Shown here one piece after another: positions 9,989 to 19,626 of a stretch of 64,000 nt of DNA. How positions within the stretch are numbered: the stretch's first letter is position 1; each line of letters opens with the position of its first letter. The DNA is taken from assembly GCF_010119975.1 (NCBI RefSeq), contig NZ_CP048222.1, positions 1,199,501 through 1,263,500 of the forward strand, written 5' to 3'. The position numbers were made by a program, and so were the translations under genes. Source of the stretch: Rhodocytophaga rosea (GTDB taxonomy: Bacteria; Bacteroidota; Bacteroidia; Cytophagales; 172606-1). The notes below the pieces were generated by a model. The model had not been told where the DNA came from. It was given only the letters and a program-made list of their open reading frames with translations, and searched no databases.

Positions 9989-10380
9989 TTTTGTCTCTTG
10001 TGTAAAATGGTTAGCAAATTTAAGCTGACGAAAGGCAATACACAACATGAGCATTGCTACAAGCAGAGCATACGTAACCACTTTCAGCAACGGGATTACT
10101 ATTGAACTTTACTTATTAAGCTACCAAGCAAACGCAATCCTAATATTTTGCCTGACATCAATATTTTAATATTAGCGGCAACCCTTTTGGATACTTCAAA
10201 CGATGCGAACCCATTTATAAATCCATGATTTAAAGCAGTTAAACTATGTGAAGATAGATGCTTAAAATTATGTAATTCACCTGGTGTATCGAGTTAAAGA
10301 ACCAAAGTTATTAACCTGTAGTTAAGTACAAATGCTTGATTAAAGGAATTTCTAAGGAATATACTCACTCACATCCTTCT
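9989..10380. other. intergenic region upstream of the RNA ligase
   Basis: About 390 bases without a convincing gene. The 102 bases next to the ligase are open in its frame but encode an implausible hydrophobic leader. An AT-rich imperfect palindrome (AATATTTTAATATT) is near 10160. The rest should hold the ligase promoter and the 3' end of the response-regulator operon; I see no terminator-like hairpin. Confidence 0.4.
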
Positions 10381-11031
10381 CTACTCCACTTTAAAAATAC
10401 TATGCTTGATGGCGTATAATACCAACCCTACTCTGGTAAGTACCTGTAGTTTTCTAAACAGGTTTTCCCGGATAGCTTCTACTACTCGGGGATGTACTTT
10501 CAGGATGGGCGAAAACGATTTATAAGGAAGTTCGGTACAGGCTAATTTCAGAAATTCTATCTCCCGCTCGCTTAGTTCTACTTTTACTTCTTTCTTTTTA
10601 TTGAAGTTTTTCACCAGGATTTCTGTGACCCGGTTGGAATAATACGAACCTTCTTTCACAATGGCATTCAGGGCTGCCTGCAGTTCAGAGGGATCGGCAT
10701 TTTTGAGTACATAGCCATTTACCCCAGAGCGGAGCATTTTCATAATGGTTTCATCGTCATTATGCATGGAAAGCGCCAGTATTTTAATGTCCGGATAACG
10801 CTGTTCCATCCACTGGGCCGTTTCAAATCCATCCATTACCGGCATACTGATGTCTAATAGTACCAGATCAGGCAGGTTCTGGGGCATTATGTTCTGGGTA
10901 AACTCTTTGCCATTTTCTGCTTCCCAGGCTACGGTAAATCCCGGAAATTCATTAATAAGTTCCAGCATTCCTTTGCGGAACAAGCGGTGGTCATCTACAA
11001 GGGCTACTTTAGTAATCGTATTTTCTCCCAT
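10381..11031 (-). CDS. NarL/LuxR-family response regulator
   Basis: A 216-residue regulator with an N-terminal receiver domain (acidic pair Asp13/Asp14, phospho-acceptor Asp60 in LVLLDISMP, lysine in YVLKNADP) and a C-terminal LuxR-type helix-turn-helix beginning LSEREIEFLKLAC. The HTH is divergent: the usual NKEIA-type turn reads LPYKSFSPILKVHPRVVEAIRENL. It starts 4 bases after the stop of the NarL-type kinase upstream, so the two are a cognate pair in one operon. Phosphorylation would drive dimerisation and DNA binding. The target genes are unknown; the membrane protein and small protein earlier in the operon are candidates. Confidence 0.9.
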   Translation of the reverse strand: MGENTITKVALVDDHRLFRKGMLELINEFPGFTVAWEAENGKEFTQNIMPQNLPDLVLLDISMPVMDGFETAQWMEQRYPDIKILALSMHNDDETIMKMLRSGVNGYVLKNADPSELQAALNAIVKEGSYYSNRVTEILVKNFNKKKEVKVELSEREIEFLKLACTELPYKSFSPILKVHPRVVEAIRENLFRKLQVLTRVGLVLYAIKHSIFKVE

Positions 11032-11035
11032 ACAA

Positions 11036-11830
11036 TCAATTATTTATGGATACAGGTAATATTAAATGAGCTAACGTACCTTCTCCCGATTTGCTTTGCA
11101 GGCTAAAACTAGCGCCAATCAGTTTAGCCCGGTAATACATATTGTGTGTGCCCAGGCCATTGCCGGCCTTTTCGAGGCCAAATGTTTCAAATCCACGTCC
11201 GTTATCCTGAATATTCAACTGTATCTGTCCGGGGAAAAAAGAAAGGGTAATTTTGATCTTAGTGGCTTTGGCATGCTTGATAATATTGTTCAATGCTTCC
11301 TGGGCAATTCGGAAAACGATCAGTTTTTTTTCACCGTCCAGAGAAAACTCGTTTCCCTGTATATCCAAACTTGTGTCATACAAACCTATTTTCTGGATGA
11401 GACCCACCTGGAATTGCAACGATTCAGAAAGTGTTTGCTTAATCACATATTCGGTATTGAGCCGCTTGGAAAGATCCCGCAGATCTTCAATCGCCTTGTC
11501 TAACAGTTCTTTGCTGGCAGAAATTTTCCGGGAAGTAGTAAGCGGGTCTTCCGGTTTGATGGTAGAAATATTGAGCCGGATCAAAGAGAGGATCTGCCCG
11601 ATATTATCATGGATTTCCTGTGAAAGCCCCAGAAAAGTTTGCTCCTGCATTTCCAGCCTGGCTTTCAAAATTTCCTGTTCATAGGTATTTTTTACCTCTT
11701 CAATATATTTCAGGTATTTTCTCGAATTATTCTGATGAATAAACATAAACACAATTACGAATGATGTAATAAGAATTAAAAAGAAAGTGATAGCGATCAC
11801 AAACTGTATTTCTCCTGCAATGGTTTGCAT
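11036..11830 (-). CDS. NarL-type sensor histidine kinase
   Basis: A 264-residue kinase with one N-terminal membrane helix (about residues 9-31), a short coiled coil, a HisKA_3 dimerisation domain with phospho-accepting His74 (SQEIHDNIGQILSLI), and a HATPase domain with the N box around EALNNIIKHA, G1 DNGRGF and G2 GNGLGTHNM. It has no periplasmic sensor domain, so sensing probably depends on a partner. The likely partner is the multi-TM protein whose gene overlaps this start by 34 bases. The response regulator follows 4 bases downstream, giving a compact three-gene signalling unit. Confidence 0.9.
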   Translation of the reverse strand: MQTIAGEIQFVIAITFFLILITSFVIVFMFIHQNNSRKYLKYIEEVKNTYEQEILKARLEMQEQTFLGLSQEIHDNIGQILSLIRLNISTIKPEDPLTTSRKISASKELLDKAIEDLRDLSKRLNTEYVIKQTLSESLQFQVGLIQKIGLYDTSLDIQGNEFSLDGEKKLIVFRIAQEALNNIIKHAKATKIKITLSFFPGQIQLNIQDNGRGFETFGLEKAGNGLGTHNMYYRAKLIGASFSLQSKSGEGTLAHLILPVSINN

Positions 11831-12447
11831 ATCAGTCCTCTATATAAGTAAAGACACAGTAGTAGAAATATCACATTATGGGTTTGCCAGAGTAGGCCAG
11901 TAAACCGGATGTGATTTTGTATAAAATACCGGTAGGTAATGAAAATTATAAAGCTACCAGCATAATAGGTGAGCAGCCCGGTCACATACCAGAAATGGGC
12001 AGAGGCGGTAATATGTATGGTATGAAGGCTTAGCAGTTCTTCGGTATAAAATAGCAGGCAATAGGTAATAATAATGAGGCTGGCAATGCCAAAAGAATTA
12101 CTGTTAAATGTCTGTAAGTTCTCCCAGAAGTAAAGGTTGATTACAAAAAAAACAAAAAACAGCGTTGATATTATAGAAACAAATACTCTGATTTTTCTGA
12201 TTTTGAATATGCTTCGAAAATAAATCGTTAGGATGAGAAAGGAAAAGGCACAATTGATGTGATACAAGAACAGATTATCTTTCAGCAATACCTTATCATA
12301 GATGATAGAAATTCCATTGATAAAGGTTTGAAAAAGAATAAACCAGAAGATATAATCTCTCCTGAATGCTATATTCCCCCTGTACAATACAAACAGCAGC
12401 AATATTAGCGGAGAAAGTATATCTAAATATTTGGTAATCTGTAACAT
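11797..12447 (-). CDS. multi-TM membrane protein, putative sensor partner of kinase
   Basis: A 216-residue protein with six or seven hydrophobic segments spread along its length and short loops. No family motif is recognised. Its 3' end overlaps the histidine kinase gene by 34 bases, a strong sign of translational coupling, and the kinase lacks its own sensor domain. I infer that it supplies the membrane-embedded input for that kinase, in the manner of 7TM-type receptors, but this rests only on context and topology. Confidence 0.7.
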   Translation of the reverse strand: MLQITKYLDILSPLILLLFVLYRGNIAFRRDYIFWFILFQTFINGISIIYDKVLLKDNLFLYHINCAFSFLILTIYFRSIFKIRKIRVFVSIISTLFFVFFVINLYFWENLQTFNSNSFGIASLIIITYCLLFYTEELLSLHTIHITASAHFWYVTGLLTYYAGSFIIFITYRYFIQNHIRFTGLLWQTHNVIFLLLCLYLYRGLICKPLQEKYSL

Positions 12448-12487
12448 ATCACTTACCTATCATAGAGTGCCTATACATTTCCTATAG

Positions 12488-12757
12488 TTAACAGCTTGGC
12501 GGCCTGGGACAACCTTTTACTGCTGGTCTGGTAGCTGTGGCGGCATCCATAAACATCATTGTATCATGAGTTGCTCCGCTTACTTCCGGCTTACTTACCG
12601 GAGCATTTAAATTAACAGCGCATACCTCCATCACAAACTTCTTTTGCCCTAACCTATCCAGCATTACCTGGATAGCAATCAGGTCATTGTCATTGGCGCT
12701 ACTGAGCAAAGTTTTTAGCTCACTGGCTTCGAAGATGTATTCCGCATGTAGATGCAT
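12488..12757 (-). CDS. small hypothetical protein with Cys/Pro-rich C-terminus
   Basis: An 89-residue protein from ATG 12757 (a longer frame back to 12823 adds 22 residues of hydrophobic, poorly convincing sequence). The N-terminal half is an ordinary amphipathic region (EYIFEASELKTLLSSANDND). The C-terminal half is low in charge and ends KGCPRPPSC. No signal peptide is visible with the short start. It lies 40 bases upstream of the membrane protein/kinase/regulator operon in the same orientation, so it may be its first gene. I do not recognise the family. A cysteine-proline tail can mark a processed or disulfide-bonded peptide, but no modifying enzyme is adjacent. Confidence 0.55.
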   Translation of the reverse strand: MHLHAEYIFEASELKTLLSSANDNDLIAIQVMLDRLGQKKFVMEVCAVNLNAPVSKPEVSGATHDTMMFMDAATATRPAVKGCPRPPSC

Positions 12758-13074
12758 GTTTGTATGGTGTTTAGGGGTTGAATGAATGTATATTACTTTC
12801 AGAAGTGAAATTAGAACAATCATCCGTATTTCCTAACTAACGCTATAAATCAATACAATTCCCTATAATAGTTAATATCCTAACAATCAATATTTTACAA
12901 TATATACTCAAATTATATATGGGAATTTTCCCATAGCTATAGTCTAAAATCACAGGTAGAGTTCCGGCAAAATCACAACATCTTCCGGTGAACATGCGCA
13001 TTGCGTGACGATGCCTGAAATGAGAGCTTTGTGTGATTAACAACCTCTATCCTTGCCTAACCAGAAAGATTTAT
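12758..13074. promoter_or_regulatory. divergent intergenic region
   Basis: About 317 AT-rich bases between two divergently transcribed genes, the small Cys-ending protein (minus) and the PAS-LuxR regulator (plus). It must hold promoters for both. A GTG at 13033 could extend the regulator by 14 residues but the ATG at 13075 fits better. I see no clear operator or consensus Bacteroidota promoter. Confidence 0.35.
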
Positions 13075-13884
13075 ATGGAAACCTCCTCAATCCCCCCCTT
13101 TTCCCACCTCCTGACCGATACTGTTGTCAACCTTCCATCTTCATGGCAAACACAGCCTTATACTTGGCAGCCAGAAGAAACCGGCCTGGAAAACCTGATC
13201 CGAAGCAATCCGGCACTGGAACTGTTCCTGAATGCAGGTCCGTGTATCAGCTGGCTATGGCAAGTACGTAGCGGCAAGTATTCGTTTATGAGTACCAATG
13301 CCGGAACTATACTGGGCTATGCTTCTTCTTCCTTTATAAAAGGTGGGGTTAGTTTTACCAGAAATCTTTTTCACCCCGACGATACAGCACCAGTAGCTAA
13401 ACTCATGCGTAAAATCTGGGTGTATCTGATGGCCGTACCTGCGCATGAGCGCGAATCATGCCAGTTTAGCTGCGATTACCGCCTGCGTAAAGCGGATGGT
13501 TCTTATGTCCGCCTACTGGAGCAGAGCCGCGTTTTTCAAACAGATACACAGGGAAATATTACCCATATCTTCGGCGTATGGACAGACATTTCACACTGGA
13601 AGAAAAATGAAATTCTTACCGCTTCCATCCAATCCTCAGAAAATGGCAACTGCCTGGTATGTACTTCAGTCGATACACAGCTACAGCCGCAGCATACAGT
13701 TAGCAAACGTGAACAGGAAGTAATCAAACTAATTGCCGAAGGCTTAAATAGCCAGGAAATTGCTGACCGCCTGGGAATTAGTTTTCACACCATTACTACC
13801 CACCGCAACAACATCCGCGAAAAAACCAATTGCCGCAAAGTAAGCGAACTGATCCGGTACGCGATTCACAATGGAATGATATAA
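13075..13884 (+). CDS. PAS-domain LuxR-family transcriptional regulator
   Basis: A 269-residue regulator from ATG 13075. Residues ~50-190 form a PAS_3-like fold (ISWLWQVRSGKYSFMSTNAGTILGY, a DYRLRKADGSYVRLLEQSRVF strand pair, GVWTDIS end), which usually senses a small ligand or redox state in the cytoplasm. The last 65 residues are a GerE/LuxR helix-turn-helix (VSKREQEVIKLIAEGLNSQEIADRLGISFHTITTHRNNIREK) that binds DNA. There is no receiver domain, so it is not a classical response regulator. It faces the kinase/regulator operon and could cross-talk with it. A strong terminator follows at 14161. Confidence 0.88.
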   Translation: METSSIPPFSHLLTDTVVNLPSSWQTQPYTWQPEETGLENLIRSNPALELFLNAGPCISWLWQVRSGKYSFMSTNAGTILGYASSSFIKGGVSFTRNLFHPDDTAPVAKLMRKIWVYLMAVPAHERESCQFSCDYRLRKADGSYVRLLEQSRVFQTDTQGNITHIFGVWTDISHWKKNEILTASIQSSENGNCLVCTSVDTQLQPQHTVSKREQEVIKLIAEGLNSQEIADRLGISFHTITTHRNNIREKTNCRKVSELIRYAIHNGMI

Positions 13885-13922
13885 TCCTATGGCAAGCTTA
13901 CAGTCATTAAACTGTTAACAAC

Positions 13923-14123
13923 ATGAAAACGGCTCTCCTGGTTTTAATCCTGTTCTTTTCGGTAGGTAGCCTTTTTGCCGGTTCCACTTTCCAGACTGTT
14001 GGGGAGATTGGCCTGATGGTGCTTAGCAAACTACTTAAAAAATGGTCCAAAGATAGAACAGTTAGCAAAAACAACTTTTTTCAGGTAATCAACTACCTCT
14101 GTTTCTGCATTGATTTTTTATAG
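13923..14123 (+). CDS. possible small exported protein
   Basis: A 66-codon frame beginning with a good signal-peptide-like sequence (MKTALLVLILFFSVGSLFAG) 38 bases after the LuxR-type regulator and before the strong terminator at 14161, so it would be transcribed. The mature part is short, basic in the middle (KLLKKWSKDR) and ends hydrophobic. No family is recognised. It could equally be a chance frame in a 3' untranslated region. Confidence 0.3.
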   Translation: MKTALLVLILFFSVGSLFAGSTFQTVGEIGLMVLSKLLKKWSKDRTVSKNNFFQVINYLCFCIDFL

Positions 14124-14160
14124 TGCAGAAGTTATTTTTTTCTAGATACACTTTGTTACT

Positions 14161-14209
14161 ATATCCACCCTGTGTCATGCTATAATCGCAGCACAGTGTG
14201 GATATTTTT
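14161..14209 (+). terminator. Rho-independent terminator
   Basis: ATATCCAC at 14161-14168 pairs with GTGGATAT at 14198-14205; after one C/T mismatch CTGTG pairs with CACAG, with a further TGC/GCA pairing inside. Five T follow (14205-14209). It ends the PAS-LuxR transcript and isolates the SusC/SusD operon. Confidence 0.8.
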
Positions 14210-14680
14210 GTTTGTTATCAAACTATTATTCCAGTCAGATACATACACCCCTTCATGGATATTCCCTTATTCAAGTAATCCATCCTGGGCGAATTTCCTT
14301 TATACCTCTGAAAACCTGAGTTCCATTTACATTCTGGAAACCATATTTTCCTATACCTGCAATAAATTAATATAATTATTTTAATATTTAATAAAACTTG
14401 ATGTATATTGTCGGCTTATCAGGCTGACATAAGAATCTGAGTATCTATAAGGAATACAGCTTTTCCTAGCTGAGCATTTAATTTAATATTGGCAATACGT
14501 GCTTTTTGAAATTTCTGGCAGGAGTTGAACACGCAAAATCTTTCAAAAATGTACAAGACATATTTGCTGAACCCAATAAGCAATTTTTATTTATATGCAA
14601 CAGAGGCCACCCTCTTCCGGTGCATTGGGGTTGATTATAATCTCTTTTTAACTATTTAATAACTTTTAACCTAAACATCT

Positions 14681-17600
14681 ATGAACAGAGTTACTTTCTC
14701 TAGCAGCAAGCTATTGCTTTATTTTCTTTGCTGCCTTTTCTCTCCCATGGCTTTTGCCCAGCAGCCTCCCTCCCTTCAGGCCAGAAACCTGCCTGAAAAA
14801 CAGCAGGATACCGGTTCAATCCTTGCGGATAATTTAAATTTGATAAATAGTCCGCAGGATGATAAAGCTGTTACCATTAAGGGAAAAGTAACCTCACAGG
14901 AAGATAACAGCGGACTTCCCGGGGTAAACGTATTACTGAAAGGCACAACCAATGGTACCACTACCGATAGCAATGGCGACTATTCGATCTCAGTTCCGGA
15001 AGCTGCCGGCACCTTAGTATTTTCCTACATAGGGTTTACTACCGAAGAAGTGCCTATTAATGGACGTAGTACCATTAATGTGGCTATGTTAGCTGATATC
15101 CAATCATTAAGTGAAGTGGTGGTAGTTGGATATGGCACGCAAAAGAAAACGGATATTACAGGGTCGATCGCCTCTGTTTCTGCCAGGGAAATCAGTGAAC
15201 TTCCTATTACCAATGCTCAACAAGCTTTACAGGGAAGAGCACCTGGCGTAGATGTAAGTGCTACTGGTGCCAGACCTGGCCAGGGAGTATCCGTACGTAT
15301 CAGAGGACGGCGCTCTTTTGCCGCCGGTAATGATCCATTGTATGTATTAGATGGCATTCCATTAACAGGTGATTTGAATGATATCAATCCCAATGATATT
15401 GAATCCATGGAAATTTTAAAAGATGCATCAGCCACAGCCATTTATGGTTCCAGAGGTGCCAATGGCGTGGTACTGGTGACTACCAGAAGAGGAACGCCAG
15501 GTAAAACTACAGTATCTTATGACGGATACTTTGGCTTTACCAATCCTATTGATAAAGTGGATATTATGAACGGGCAGGAATTTGCCGATTATAAAAGAGA
15601 ATCCCGCAGAGCTGCTGCTAAATATGACGATAATAACCCGGAACAAGCAGACAGGGATTTGTTTGAAGCTGTGGAAGAGGAATCTATTGCCTTAGGCAGG
15701 TATACAGATTATCAGGATCTTATTATCCGGCAAGGTACCCAGCAAAGCCATCAGATTGGGGTATTGGGTGGAAATGAAAAAACAAGGTTTGCGATCACAG
15801 GCAATCACTTCTTCGAAAAAGGAATTACCCCAGGGCAAGATTTTGCCAGAAATACACTACGGATCAATATTGAACATCAGATAAACGACCGGTTAAGAAT
15901 TGGAACGGCTACCCTGGCGGCACTCAGTATACAAAACTGGGGACCAAACCCCTGGGAAGGTGCCTTAGCTGAAAATCCATTAGGCATACCTTATGATGCC
16001 AACGGAAATATGCTTTTCAGGCCCACGACTGATGGATTGCGCACTAACCCCCTTGCTGAGTTAGTAGATGGTGCTGTTTTAGATGAGAACCGCAGGGTAC
16101 GTATTTTCTCGAGCATATTTGGGGAATATAAAATAATGGATGGCCTTACCTTCCGTGTAAACTTCGGGCCAGATAACCAGAACAGAAGAAACGGTATATT
16201 CCAGGCGAGCAAAACAGCTGCCCGTTCTGAAGGAACAGCCTATGCCCAGCACCGGTATTGGAATACGTTCTCCTACACCCTTGAAAATATTTTAAACTAT
16301 ACCAAAACCTTTAACACGGTGCATACCTTAAATGCTACCGGCTTGTTTAGTATTCAAAAGCAAAGAGATGAGCTGGTGGATGCCAGAGTAAGTGGTATTC
16401 CTTACGAATACCAGGAATTCTACAATGTAGGTTCTGCCACAGTCGTAGAAGGAGTTGCCAGTGGTTTATCGGAATGGGGCATTATGTCCTATATGGCCCG
16501 TATTAACTATGGCTTTAAAAACAAATATCTTCTTACCTTAACTGGTCGTATCGATGGGTCTTCCAGATTTGCTGGCGATGTTAGTTTATTTAATGACACT
16601 AAAAAATATGGCTTTTTCCCATCAGTTGCCTTAGGATGGAATATCACCGAAGAAAGCTTTATGGATGGCCTCACTTTTCTTAATAATTTAAAATTACGTG
16701 CGAGTTATGGCCGGACCGGAAATACCGGAATACCTCCCTATTTAACGCAAGGATCATTAACCCGGTCGGTGTATGCCTTTGGAAATAATGCGGCTTATGG
16801 ATTCAGGCCTAGTGAACTCAAGAAGCCAAACCTGAGCTGGGAAACTACGGCTTCTGTTAACCTCGGCTTAGACTTTGGTTTCTTTCAAGACAGAATTAGT
16901 GGTTCTGTAGATATATACCGGCAAAACACAACGGCGCTTTTACTGAACCGGCAATTGCCCTGGACTTCCGGATTTGGCGGTGTATTGGAAAACATAGGAG
17001 AAACCCAGAATTCGGGTATTGAATTAGCTCTTTCTACGATCAATATTGACCTGGCCAATAGCTTCAAGTGGACTACTGACCTGAATATTTATTCTAACAA
17101 TGAACAAATCGTTTCGCTGTATGGGGGTAAAAACGATGATGTGGGCAACAGATGGTTCATTGGACAGCCACTCACTGTATTTTTCGACCGTGAAAAAATA
17201 GGCATCTGGCAGACAGAAGAAACAGATGAAGCTGCAAAATACAAACAAAAGCCTGGTGAGATAAAAGTAAGAGACCAGAATAATGATGGCATTATTAACG
17301 ATGCTGACCGGATTATTCTGGGTTCAGACATTCCAGACTGGAGTGGTGGTATCACCAACCGTTTTGAATTTAAAGGCATTGACTTTTCTTTCTTCATTTT
17401 TGCCCGCCAGGGACAAATGATCAGAAGTTTATTGCATGACGGTAATAATACCTTAGCCGGCCGTTATAACAACCTGGATGTAGACTACTGGACACCCAAT
17501 AATCCAACGAATGCATTCCCCAGACCAAACGTAAATCAGGAGAGAGCCATTCATAATACGTCGATGACTTATTTTGATGGATCTTTTGTGAAAGTGAGAA

Positions 17601-17839
17601 ACATCACCTTAGGATATAATTTCCCCCAGGCCTTAGCCAACAAGATGAAAATGCAGTCATTACGGATTTATGCCAGTGCCCAGCAGCCATTTATCTTCTC
17701 TAAGTATGTTTCCAAAAATAAAGGCATTGACCCTGAGAGAGTAAGAACGCCTAATAATGGCGTAGAGCAAACGGCAGAAGTAGGTGTGAGTACGCCGAGT
17801 ATAAGAACACTATTGTTTGGCATCAATGCTAAGTTTTAA
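14681..17839 (+). CDS. SusC/RagA-family TonB-linked outer membrane protein
   Basis: A 1052-residue TonB-dependent transporter. Order: signal peptide (about residues 1-27, ending AFAQ), a low-complexity linker, a carboxypeptidase-regulatory-like beta domain (~66-145, GKVTSQEDNSGLPGVNVLLKG), the TonB-proximal LSEVVVVGYGTQKKTDITGS motif, a plug domain with the SusC-type signature LYVLDGIPL..INPNDIESMEILKDASATAIYGSRGANGV, and a beta barrel ending in LLFGINAKF. It would import a bulky nutrient such as a glycan or peptide across the outer membrane, powered by TonB, together with the SusD-like lipoprotein starting 18 bases downstream. No glycoside hydrolase is adjacent, so the substrate is open. Length is typical of the family. 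Confidence 0.97.
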   Translation: MNRVTFSSSKLLLYFLCCLFSPMAFAQQPPSLQARNLPEKQQDTGSILADNLNLINSPQDDKAVTIKGKVTSQEDNSGLPGVNVLLKGTTNGTTTDSNGDYSISVPEAAGTLVFSYIGFTTEEVPINGRSTINVAMLADIQSLSEVVVVGYGTQKKTDITGSIASVSAREISELPITNAQQALQGRAPGVDVSATGARPGQGVSVRIRGRRSFAAGNDPLYVLDGIPLTGDLNDINPNDIESMEILKDASATAIYGSRGANGVVLVTTRRGTPGKTTVSYDGYFGFTNPIDKVDIMNGQEFADYKRESRRAAAKYDDNNPEQADRDLFEAVEEESIALGRYTDYQDLIIRQGTQQSHQIGVLGGNEKTRFAITGNHFFEKGITPGQDFARNTLRINIEHQINDRLRIGTATLAALSIQNWGPNPWEGALAENPLGIPYDANGNMLFRPTTDGLRTNPLAELVDGAVLDENRRVRIFSSIFGEYKIMDGLTFRVNFGPDNQNRRNGIFQASKTAARSEGTAYAQHRYWNTFSYTLENILNYTKTFNTVHTLNATGLFSIQKQRDELVDARVSGIPYEYQEFYNVGSATVVEGVASGLSEWGIMSYMARINYGFKNKYLLTLTGRIDGSSRFAGDVSLFNDTKKYGFFPSVALGWNITEESFMDGLTFLNNLKLRASYGRTGNTGIPPYLTQGSLTRSVYAFGNNAAYGFRPSELKKPNLSWETTASVNLGLDFGFFQDRISGSVDIYRQNTTALLLNRQLPWTSGFGGVLENIGETQNSGIELALSTINIDLANSFKWTTDLNIYSNNEQIVSLYGGKNDDVGNRWFIGQPLTVFFDREKIGIWQTEETDEAAKYKQKPGEIKVRDQNNDGIINDADRIILGSDIPDWSGGITNRFEFKGIDFSFFIFARQGQMIRSLLHDGNNTLAGRYNNLDVDYWTPNNPTNAFPRPNVNQERAIHNTSMTYFDGSFVKVRNITLGYNFPQALANKMKMQSLRIYASAQQPFIFSKYVSKNKGIDPERVRTPNNGVEQTAEVGVSTPSIRTLLFGINAKF

Positions 17840-17857
17840 ACCTTATTCCTAAAATTA

Positions 17858-19543
17858 ATGACGATGAAAAAGATATTATTCTTAAGCATACTTATACTAT
17901 TTAGCCAGTCATGCAAAAATATACTGGAAGAGGAAATAGTTTCTGGTATAACGGCTGATTATTACAATACCCCTGCAGGTATAGAAGATGGAGTAAAAGC
18001 AACCTATGAACCTTTACGAAGCTGGTATGGCACACAACGGGGGTATACCCTGACCGTATTCGGAACGGATACCTATACCAAAGGCGCAGATGGTGACTAC
18101 AAGCCAGTAAACGATTATATTGCTACCATGAATACCCCTCCGTCTAATACCTATTTCAGGGAAACATGGAATTTTCTTTACCAGGCTATTAATACAGCCA
18201 ACACGGTAATCAGCCGGGCACCAAATGTTACTATGGCCGAAGACCGTAAAGCCATCCGGATAGCTGAAGCCAAATTCCTGCGGGCACATTATTATTTTAT
18301 CTTAGTTCAGATGTTTGGGCCTATTCACCTTACCTTAGAAGAGACCACTACCATTGAAACTACGGCTAACCGTACCCCTGTTTTAGAAATTTATGCTGCG
18401 ATAATTGCAGATTTAGAGGCGGCTGCAAGCGTTTTACCTGCTGCTGCCAGAGGTGCTGATTATGGAAGAGCCACGAAAGGCGCCACTGAACATATGCTGG
18501 CTAAAGTACATTTAACTCGTGCTACCATAGAAGGAAATCCAAATCCTACAGAAGATTATCAGAAAGCGGCTACCTATGCAAAAAGCGTAATCGAAACTAC
18601 GGCCTATGGCTATTCATTGGTGCCAGTGTATGCAAATGTCTTTAATCAGGATAATCAGGAAAATCCCGAAGTAGTTTTTGCTGTTCAGTATACCACCGAG
18701 CTTATTACAAACTACAATCCTAATGCAAATCCGGCAGGTGGTGAATTTAACGATGGAAACAAAGGCCATTTATATTTCCAGATGGAATATGATGCCGGCC
18801 ATAAAGGCACTAAACGCGATATTGCCAATGGCAGGCCCTTTAAACGGTTCAAACCTACAGTGTATACCCAGAATTTGTTTAATCTATCTGCAGATACCAG
18901 ATATACGGCTTCTTTTAAGCAAGTATGGTATGCAAATAATGATGCCACCCTTGACCAGGTTACAGGCCCAATGAAATTAGGCGATACAGCCATCTATTTA
19001 CCTGCCTTTGAAATGCCTGCGGATGTAAAGGCAACAAAAAAATATAAGGTGATTAATCCTTCGGAAGTGAATTCAGCAGGAAATTACAGGTATTTTCCTT
19101 CATTGATTAAATTCCTTGATCCCCGCCGTGCTTCTATCCAGGATGAAAGAGGCTCCAGAGACTTTATGGTAGCCCGCCTATCGGAAACCTATTTAATCGC
19201 TGCTGAAGCTAATCTTAAACTGGGAAATATTTCGGATGCAGTTAATTATATAAATGTAGTCAGGAGAAGGGCGGCTTTTCCAGGAAAAACAGCAGACATG
19301 GAAATTACTGCTGATCAGTTGACAATGGATTTTATATTGGATGAAAGAGCACGTGAGTTGCTGGGTGAAATGCACCGCTGGTTTGATCTGAAGCGTACAG
19401 GCACATTAATAGATAGAGTAAAAAAATACAATCCCGATGGCGGGCCTAATATTCAGCCTTTCCATGTGCTGCGTCCTATTCCATCAGATCAGCTTGATAG
19501 GGTAACTAATAAAGAAGAATTCCAGCAGAATCCAGGATATTAA
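17858..19543 (+). CDS. RagB/SusD-family nutrient uptake lipoprotein
   Basis: A 561-residue surface lipoprotein that caps the SusC-like barrel and captures ligand. The N-terminus has a short hydrophobic leader with lipobox-like SQSC, giving lipidated Cys19. The N-terminal SusD region has the typical WNFLYQAINTANTVISRA and AEAKFLRAHYYFILVQMFGP stretches, with TPR-like helices; the C-terminal RagB half has LSETYLIAAEANLKLG..AVNYINVVRRRA and FILDERARELLGEMHRWFDLKRTG. It starts 18 bases after the SusC stop; a second ATG at 17864 is an equally good start. A bidirectional terminator follows. Confidence 0.97.
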   Translation: MTMKKILFLSILILFSQSCKNILEEEIVSGITADYYNTPAGIEDGVKATYEPLRSWYGTQRGYTLTVFGTDTYTKGADGDYKPVNDYIATMNTPPSNTYFRETWNFLYQAINTANTVISRAPNVTMAEDRKAIRIAEAKFLRAHYYFILVQMFGPIHLTLEETTTIETTANRTPVLEIYAAIIADLEAAASVLPAAARGADYGRATKGATEHMLAKVHLTRATIEGNPNPTEDYQKAATYAKSVIETTAYGYSLVPVYANVFNQDNQENPEVVFAVQYTTELITNYNPNANPAGGEFNDGNKGHLYFQMEYDAGHKGTKRDIANGRPFKRFKPTVYTQNLFNLSADTRYTASFKQVWYANNDATLDQVTGPMKLGDTAIYLPAFEMPADVKATKKYKVINPSEVNSAGNYRYFPSLIKFLDPRRASIQDERGSRDFMVARLSETYLIAAEANLKLGNISDAVNYINVVRRRAAFPGKTADMEITADQLTMDFILDERARELLGEMHRWFDLKRTGTLIDRVKKYNPDGGPNIQPFHVLRPIPSDQLDRVTNKEEFQQNPGY

Positions 19544-19593
19544 CAGAGAAGGTTAGATAGTATAACTATCTGCAGATGTAAAAATATTCCAGT

Positions 19594-19623
19594 AAAAAGA
19601 CGCCGGTTTCCTGGCGTCTTTTT
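19594..19623. terminator. bidirectional terminator
   Basis: A perfect 11-bp stem AAAAAGACGCC / GGCGTCTTTTT with an 8-base loop, located between the convergent SusD-like gene and the AEC-family carrier. Poly-A and poly-T flanks allow termination in both directions. Confidence 0.9.
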
Positions 19624-19626
19624 GTT

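Larger units (their letters stand above)
13885..14680. other. long intergenic region upstream of SusC-like gene
   Basis: About 800 bases. The first part may hold a 66-codon exported mini-gene and ends at a strong terminator (14161-14209). The remaining ~470 bases are AT-rich, show no convincing gene, and should contain the promoter and leader of the SusC/SusD operon. I see no sigma/anti-sigma genes and no clear consensus promoter. Confidence 0.4.

Noticed and set aside
9989-10090. 34-residue hydrophobic extension of the RNA ligase
   Set aside because: It resembles translated non-coding DNA, and ATG 9988 begins the normal ligase N-terminus.
14172-14375. 67-codon plus-strand frame before the SusC-like gene
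   Set aside because: It begins inside the terminator hairpin at 14161 and has no protein-like features.
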